Both the position numbers and the translations under genes were made by a program. DNA of 25,631 bases from JAGLQA01 sp023135565 (GTDB lineage: Bacteria; Acidobacteriota; Aminicenantia; UBA2199), in contig DAOWCY010000100.1 of NCBI GenBank assembly GCA_030639305.1, positions 1 through 25,631 on the forward strand. The letters run 5' to 3'. This document shows, one piece after another, positions 21,503 through 25,631 of the stretch. The number at the start of each line of letters is the position of its first letter. The stretch's first letter is position 1. The notes beneath the pieces were generated by a model that made no database searches, was not told the DNA's origin, and saw nothing but the letters and a program-made list of their open reading frames with translations.

Positions 21503-23488
21503 ATGAAAACTTTCAGTTGTTTCCTTATCCTCGAATTCAAGAGGCTGTTCAGCAAAAAAAACATTATCCTATTCTTAATATTTTTGCTGCTTGCCCTCTA
21601 TTTTGTGCAGGAGGGGACACACGATTACAAGGCCGTTATAGAAAGTAAAGAGAATTTTCAGGAAGTCGAAAGGATCAATATAGGAAAATTCATTAATTAC
21701 GCCCAGTACGCCTTTTTCGGTTTCAGGGTGAAGTTTATTCCTTCGCCTTTAAGTATTTTTTTCTCCAATTCCGGTGTGGTTGCGGAGTTGACTGCATTCG
21801 TGGATTCCGGGGTCAGGCTGCGGATTTACAGCTCTTTTTTGGGAAAGAATCTTTATTCGGAAAGATCAGGTAGTTTTAAAGATTTTTTCGGGATCATATT
21901 GTTGTTCGGCAGTTTGTTATGTCTATTTATCGGGTACGATTGTCTCCGGCACCGCGAGTATTTGAAGTTCCTGGCCAGTATTTTGAATTACAGGAAAGTA
22001 TACTTTTCACTCTTCTTTTCGCGACTCCTATTGTTGAACATATTTTTTCTTTTTATCGTGGGCTGCGCATTGGGGTTAATCAAACTAAACGGCATCTCCC
22101 TCTCCTCTGCCGAATACCTTTTCTTAGGCGGTTATTGTGCGTTAATGGCGCTTCTATCTTTGTTTTTCGCTTCCTTAGGCGTTTTAGCCGGGAGCATAAA
22201 GTCCAGGTCCCTGGGCACTGCCATGATTATGGCCCTATGGTTTGCGCTTATCTTCTTGATCCCCGGCGCAATTACCAGGATCGTAGCCCGGAAAGCCGAT
22301 AACATTACCTCTGCCTATAACCTGGAGCAAAAGAAGTTAAATCTCTTGTCCGCTTTCGAGAAAAGAGCGTTAAACGAAGCGCAGAGATATACCAACCTGA
22401 AGGAAAAAGAAGAATCGGAAAAAGAACTGGTGGAAAGTTACTGGGACAATGAATTGGCCAAAATCCAGGCCCTTGAGAAAAAGATGCAAGATGATATGGA
22501 AGATAGTTTGAAATATTTCCAGGGCCTATCGCTTTTTTTCCCTTCTACTTTTTTATTGTCGGTAAATAATGAGATCAGCAGCCGCGGCTATGAAAACTTT
22601 CTTGATTTTTACCGTTATATTCAACAGTTGCAGCGGCAGTTTATACGATTTTATCTTAATAAAAGATACTATTCCAACTACAAGAAAATCGAATCTTTTG
22701 TCAAAGCAGATGAAAATATATACCACGGTAAAACCCGGCTGCCGCGGAATTTTCCGGCAGGTCTACTGCTGACAGCTTTTTATGTAGGCATATTATCTTT
22801 TGTCTCTTATTACCGGTTTAAAAGGTTCCTATTTGTTTTGCAGGATAAGGCGGTTCTCGATCCCGGTAAGTTGGCGCTGGACCTTAATAAAGGCGAAACC
22901 GTAGTTTTGTTGACTACCGCGGCTACTATAATCGACCAGTTATACAATGTTTTTTCAGGGATAAAAAGGGGATTTAACGGCAGGGTAAAAGTGAACGGCG
23001 ATAATATCGTACCCGGCAGCGGCAGCGGCAGCGGAAAAGAAGGTTTTGATTTTGTTTATGTTTGCCATCCCGATAAAATACCCGGCCATATCGATGTCCG
23101 GGATTTCCTCTCTTTTGTTAAGAGGCTGCCTCGTATTTCCCCACCTAAAGGAGAAGATATCCTGGAAATAATGGAAAAAATGGCTATTGGAAAAAGAAAG
23201 AGGAAAAATTTTAGCGAGTTGAAAGACCATGAAAAGGGGAGAATTTTGCTGGCGGCAGCCCGGTTAAAGGGCAGCCGGATTTATATGATCCATGACATTG
23301 CCCGGGGCATGCCCATGGATTTTATCGTAGAATTTAAAAAGCAGGCGGAGAAATTGAAAGCCTCCGGCGCTGCGATACTTTATTTTAGTAATGATGTGCT
23401 CCTGGCGGCGAAGATCGGTAACCGGGTGACATATCTTCTTAGTGATCCCTCCGTGCCCCGCGGTCTTGATAATTACACAGCCCTGTGA
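21503..23488 (+). CDS. ABC-2-type permease fused to a degenerate ABC ATPase domain
   Basis: 661 residues. The N-terminal 440 or so form an ABC-2/DUF3526-like permease: a first TM segment (NIILFLIFLLLALYFV), a large external loop, a central TM cluster (FGIILLFGSLLCLFIGY, LLLNIFFLFIVGCALGLI, LGTAMIMALWFALIFLIPGA), a long charged helical loop (about 265-400) and a last TM. From about 455 it follows ABC-ATPase order: GETVVLLTTAATIIDQLYNV where Walker A should be, FSELKDHEKGRILLAAARLK where LSGGQ should be, SRIYMIHDIARG at Walker B, and ILYFSNDVLLAAKIGNRVTY at the H-loop. The Walker A lysine, signature serine/glycines, catalytic glutamate and H-loop histidine are all replaced. The frame is intact, so this looks like a retained pseudo-ATPase. 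GSGSGSG occurs near residue 504. Confidence 0.82.
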   Translation: MKTFSCFLILEFKRLFSKKNIILFLIFLLLALYFVQEGTHDYKAVIESKENFQEVERINIGKFINYAQYAFFGFRVKFIPSPLSIFFSNSGVVAELTAFVDSGVRLRIYSSFLGKNLYSERSGSFKDFFGIILLFGSLLCLFIGYDCLRHREYLKFLASILNYRKVYFSLFFSRLLLLNIFFLFIVGCALGLIKLNGISLSSAEYLFLGGYCALMALLSLFFASLGVLAGSIKSRSLGTAMIMALWFALIFLIPGAITRIVARKADNITSAYNLEQKKLNLLSAFEKRALNEAQRYTNLKEKEESEKELVESYWDNELAKIQALEKKMQDDMEDSLKYFQGLSLFFPSTFLLSVNNEISSRGYENFLDFYRYIQQLQRQFIRFYLNKRYYSNYKKIESFVKADENIYHGKTRLPRNFPAGLLLTAFYVGILSFVSYYRFKRFLFVLQDKAVLDPGKLALDLNKGETVVLLTTAATIIDQLYNVFSGIKRGFNGRVKVNGDNIVPGSGSGSGKEGFDFVYVCHPDKIPGHIDVRDFLSFVKRLPRISPPKGEDILEIMEKMAIGKRKRKNFSELKDHEKGRILLAAARLKGSRIYMIHDIARGMPMDFIVEFKKQAEKLKASGAAILYFSNDVLLAAKIGNRVTYLLSDPSVPRGLDNYTAL

Positions 23489-23542
23489 GCGCAGCTATCC
23501 CCCTGATAGCCGAAGACTGGATTTTGAAAGTCGGCTTGCCGG

Positions 23543-23578
23543 GAAATTCCAAATTCCAAATTACAAATCCCAAATTAC
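23543..23578. repeat. Short AT-rich degenerate tandem repeat
   Basis: Repeating units of the form AAATTCC, AAATTCC, AAATTAC, AAATCCC, AAATTAC. Low-complexity spacer DNA without an obvious function. Confidence 0.75.
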
Positions 23579-23789
23579 TAAAAATGGAATTTTTTTTGAA
23601 AAGGGCTTTAATTCTTCGGCAAAATGTGGTATTTTTTATTAAAACATTGTGCTGTAAAATTTGTTGAAAAGACAAAGCACCCGGCGGGTGCACCCTCTGA
23701 GCCGCTTCGCGGCAAAAACAGCAGAGGCCGGGGAATCCAAAACCCGCGGTGTGATAAAAAGACAGGCTTGTGGGGCAGCCTAACCGGAT

Positions 23790-23868
23790 ATGCGGAGCAT
23801 TGTAAAATTAGCATCGAACAACAGTCGCTTTTGTCGGATGCTAATTGCTAAATGTTTAAATGCTAATT
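23790..23868 (-). repeat. AT-rich hairpin repeat, right copy (inverted)
   Basis: Read on the minus strand, it reproduces the repeat at 19739-19824: AATTAGCATTTAAAC ... GCATCCGACAAAAGCG ... GCTAATTTTACAATGCTCCG. Its internal stem carries two mismatches, unlike the perfect stem of the left copy. Confidence 0.85.
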
Positions 23869-23933
23869 GTTTTCCCTAATAGGGTGTGGGCGCCGCCCAC
23901 CGCCTGCCCCTTTGTTAAAAGATAGGAGAAACT

Positions 23934-25364
23934 ATGGACAATAAAGAATTCAGAAAATATGGTCACGAACTGGTAGACTGGATGGCCGGCTACTTAGACG
24001 AGATTAGGAAATACCCGGTAAAAGCGCAAACCAAACCCGGGGAAATCATCGCTCAATTGCCCCTTTCGCCCCCCCGGCAAGGCGAACCCATGGACGCAAT
24101 AATCGCGGATTTTAAAAAGATCATACTGCCGGGCATGACCCACTGGCAGCATCCCGGTTTTTTCGCCTACTTTAATGCCAATAACAGCTATCCTTCTATC
24201 CTGGCCGAAATGCTGACCGCTGCCATGGGCGCCCAGTGCATGAGCTGGCAAACCTCCCCCGCTGCCACCGAATTAGAAGAACGGGTCATGGAGTGGACGG
24301 CAAAATTAGTGGGCCTGCCGGGAGATTTTACCGGCGTTATCCAGGATACCGCCTCCACAGCTACCCTGTGCTCCCTGCTGTCGGCGCGGGAAAAGTACTC
24401 GGATTTCAAAATAAATGAGAAAGGTTTCGCCGGGGGAAATAAATACGCCATATACTGCTCTACCGAAGCCCATTCCTCTATAGAAAAAGCGGTGAAGATC
24501 GCCGGGTTCGGCCGGGAAAGCCTGAGGCGAATAGACGTAGATAAAGATTTTGCTATTATACCGGCGGCCTTAGAAGCTGAGATCAAAAAGGATAAGCAGG
24601 CGGGATTCCTCCCCCTAATAATGGTGGCAGCCTGCGGCACCACAGGTTCAACGGCTGTGGATCCCCTGGGAGAAGTGGGTGAAATTTGCCGCCGGTACGA
24701 TCTCTGGCTCCATGTGGATGCCGCCTATGCCGGCACCGGCCTAATCCTGCCGGAAAAACGCTGGATGATCGACGGTATCGAACATGCCGACACTTTTGTT
24801 TTTAATCCCCATAAGTGGATGTTTACCAATTTCGACTGCTCTGCTTATTTCGTCAAAGACAAGGGCGCTCTTATCCGCACTTTCGAGATTCTCCCCGAAT
24901 ATCTTAAAACAAAAGAAGGCAAACAGGTAAATAACTACCGGGATTGGGGCATCCAGTTGGGCAGGCGTTTCCGCGCCCTGAAATTGTGGTTCGTTATTCG
25001 CCATTTCGGGGTGGAAGGGCTGCGTGAAAAAATCGCCGCTCATGTAAAATGGGCCCGGGATTTTGCCGCCGGGATCGAAGCAGCGCCGGATTTCGAACTG
25101 CTGGCCCCGGTTCCCCTATCTACTATTTGTTTCCGTTACAGCCCCGCCGGAATAAAAGAAAAGGAAGTATTGAACACCCTGAACGCCAGGCTGCTCGAAG
25201 CCCTGAACGGCACAGGGAAAATCTACCTGACCCACACGAAACTTAACGGCATCTATACCATCCGCCTGGTTATCGGGCAGACCGGGCAGCAGGAAACCGA
25301 CGTGAAAGAAGCCTGGGAACTTATCCGCCGCACCGCGGCGCGGGAATTGGAAGACACGTTATAA
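23934..25364 (+). CDS. PLP-dependent group II decarboxylase (aromatic-L-amino-acid decarboxylase type)
   Basis: 476 residues, the full length of the family (Pfam PF00282). Marks in order: N-terminal EFRKYGHELVDWMAGYLDEI, HPGFFAYFNANNSYPSILAE, SPAATELEERVMEWTAKL, EAHSSIEKAVKIAGFG (PLP-stacking His), LWLHVDAAYAGTGLI (PLP-binding Asp) and FNPHKWMFTNFDCSAYFV with the Schiff-base lysine. The sequence is closest in style to tryptophan/tyrosine/DOPA decarboxylases, so the product would be an arylalkylamine (tryptamine, tyramine or phenylethylamine), although the substrate cannot be read from sequence. An aldehyde-forming variant of this family cannot be excluded. AGGAG lies 6 nt before the ATG. It stands alone, with no transporter or regulator beside it in the window. 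Confidence 0.95.
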   Translation: MDNKEFRKYGHELVDWMAGYLDEIRKYPVKAQTKPGEIIAQLPLSPPRQGEPMDAIIADFKKIILPGMTHWQHPGFFAYFNANNSYPSILAEMLTAAMGAQCMSWQTSPAATELEERVMEWTAKLVGLPGDFTGVIQDTASTATLCSLLSAREKYSDFKINEKGFAGGNKYAIYCSTEAHSSIEKAVKIAGFGRESLRRIDVDKDFAIIPAALEAEIKKDKQAGFLPLIMVAACGTTGSTAVDPLGEVGEICRRYDLWLHVDAAYAGTGLILPEKRWMIDGIEHADTFVFNPHKWMFTNFDCSAYFVKDKGALIRTFEILPEYLKTKEGKQVNNYRDWGIQLGRRFRALKLWFVIRHFGVEGLREKIAAHVKWARDFAAGIEAAPDFELLAPVPLSTICFRYSPAGIKEKEVLNTLNARLLEALNGTGKIYLTHTKLNGIYTIRLVIGQTGQQETDVKEAWELIRRTAARELEDTL

Positions 25365-25389
25365 GTCCTGGATTATGAGTTATGAGTGA

Positions 25390-25596
25390 TTAATTATGAG
25401 CTGTACTACTAATCAGTGAAAATCTTGTTTTTTTGCGAAGATTTAACACACCCCGCTTCCTCTTGTCTCGTTCCTCGACAATCGGAACCACCCCTCTCAA
25501 ATAGTGCCATTTGGCGGCCCCAATAAAACAAGATAAAATGATACCATATAATTTTATCTCTTCAAAGGTTTCTTGAAACTGAAACATGAGTCGCAT
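25390..25596 (-). CDS. Possible small hypothetical protein, weakly supported
   Basis: A 68-codon frame starting MRLMFQFQETFEEIKLYGII with GGAG about 8 nt before the ATG. It ends inside sequence that looks like non-coding filler (short repeats of TTATGAGT-type at 25375-25400). I recognise no family, and the high basic content late in the frame could be chance. It may be a decayed gene fragment. Confidence 0.25.
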   Translation of the reverse strand: MRLMFQFQETFEEIKLYGIILSCFIGAAKWHYLRGVVPIVEERDKRKRGVLNLRKKTRFSLISSTAHN

Positions 25597-25631
25597 TCTG
25601 TTCTCCTTTTCTATAATTTTGCTCCAGCACA

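Larger units (their letters stand above)
23489..23933. other. Gene-free interval with short tandem, palindromes and hairpin repeat
   Basis: No gene seen. It holds a degenerate AAATTCCA/AAATTACA tandem (23543-23578), a GAGCCGCTTCGCGGC palindrome (about 23699-23713), the right copy of the ATTAGC repeat, CCCTAATAGGG (23874-23884) and a strong GC hairpin GTGGGCGCCGCCCAC (23886-23900) just before the decarboxylase leader. The hairpin lacks a following T-run, so it is not a convincing intrinsic terminator. Confidence 0.65.

Noticed and set aside
25419..25443. Intrinsic terminator after the decarboxylase
   Set aside because: AAATCTT and AAGATTT can pair, but the stem is A/T-only with the T-run in the loop instead of after the stem, so it is not a convincing terminator.

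Overview
The window comes from a Gram-negative, anaerobic-looking bacterium of moderate GC. The evidence is a Tat-exported four-cluster ferredoxin, a periplasmic tetraheme cytochrome c, a lipoprotein and strong Shine-Dalgarno sites. Intergenic DNA is rich in GC palindromes and AT-rich repeats, as is common in poorly cultured lineages (Aminicenantes/Acidobacteriota-like or another candidate phylum). I cannot name the species, and the lineage guess is weak.

Layout. (1) 1-2870, minus strand: tyrosyl-tRNA synthetase, followed by an AlbA_2/Schlafen-type regulator that runs off the left edge and carries a tandem duplication of its winged-helix tail. (2) 2871-12873: a defense island. A plus-strand operon encodes a 54-residue protein, a large N6-adenine DNA methyltransferase and a PD-(D/E)XK endonuclease, with start/stop overlaps at both junctions. 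After a repeat-rich gap and an AraC-type regulator remnant, a minus-strand operon encodes an antitoxin, a RelE-family toxin and a 1498-residue STAND-type NTPase with an N-terminal Cap4/Mrr-like nuclease domain (Avs-like architecture). (3) 13000-15736, minus strand: tetraheme cytochrome c, Tat-exported 4x[4Fe-4S] protein and NrfD/DsrP-type membrane subunit, a quinone-linked redox module resembling DsrJOP or NrfBCD without a terminal reductase. (4) 16078-16514: a HicBA toxin-antitoxin pair, flanked on both sides by copies of a dispersed intergenic repeat. (5) 16985-20265, plus strand: lipoprotein, ECF sigma factor, zinc-finger anti-sigma factor, TPR protein and a small secreted protein. Three of these exported proteins end in what looks like the same roughly 75-90 residue C-terminal domain, and a candidate ECF-type promoter precedes the first gene. 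(6) 20834-23488: an unrecognised membrane-anchored or secreted 218-residue protein, then an ABC-2 permease fused to a degenerate, probably catalytically dead ABC ATPase domain. (7) 23934-25364: a PLP-dependent group II (aromatic-L-amino-acid type) decarboxylase.

The strongest candidates for something new are four. The first is the antitoxin-toxin-STAND nuclease operon beside a coupled restriction-modification operon. The second is the sigma/anti-sigma operon whose exported products share one C-terminal module. The third is the permease/pseudo-ATPase fusion. The fourth is the intergenic repeat family, in which one copy carries its middle segment inverted relative to another, between inverted arms.
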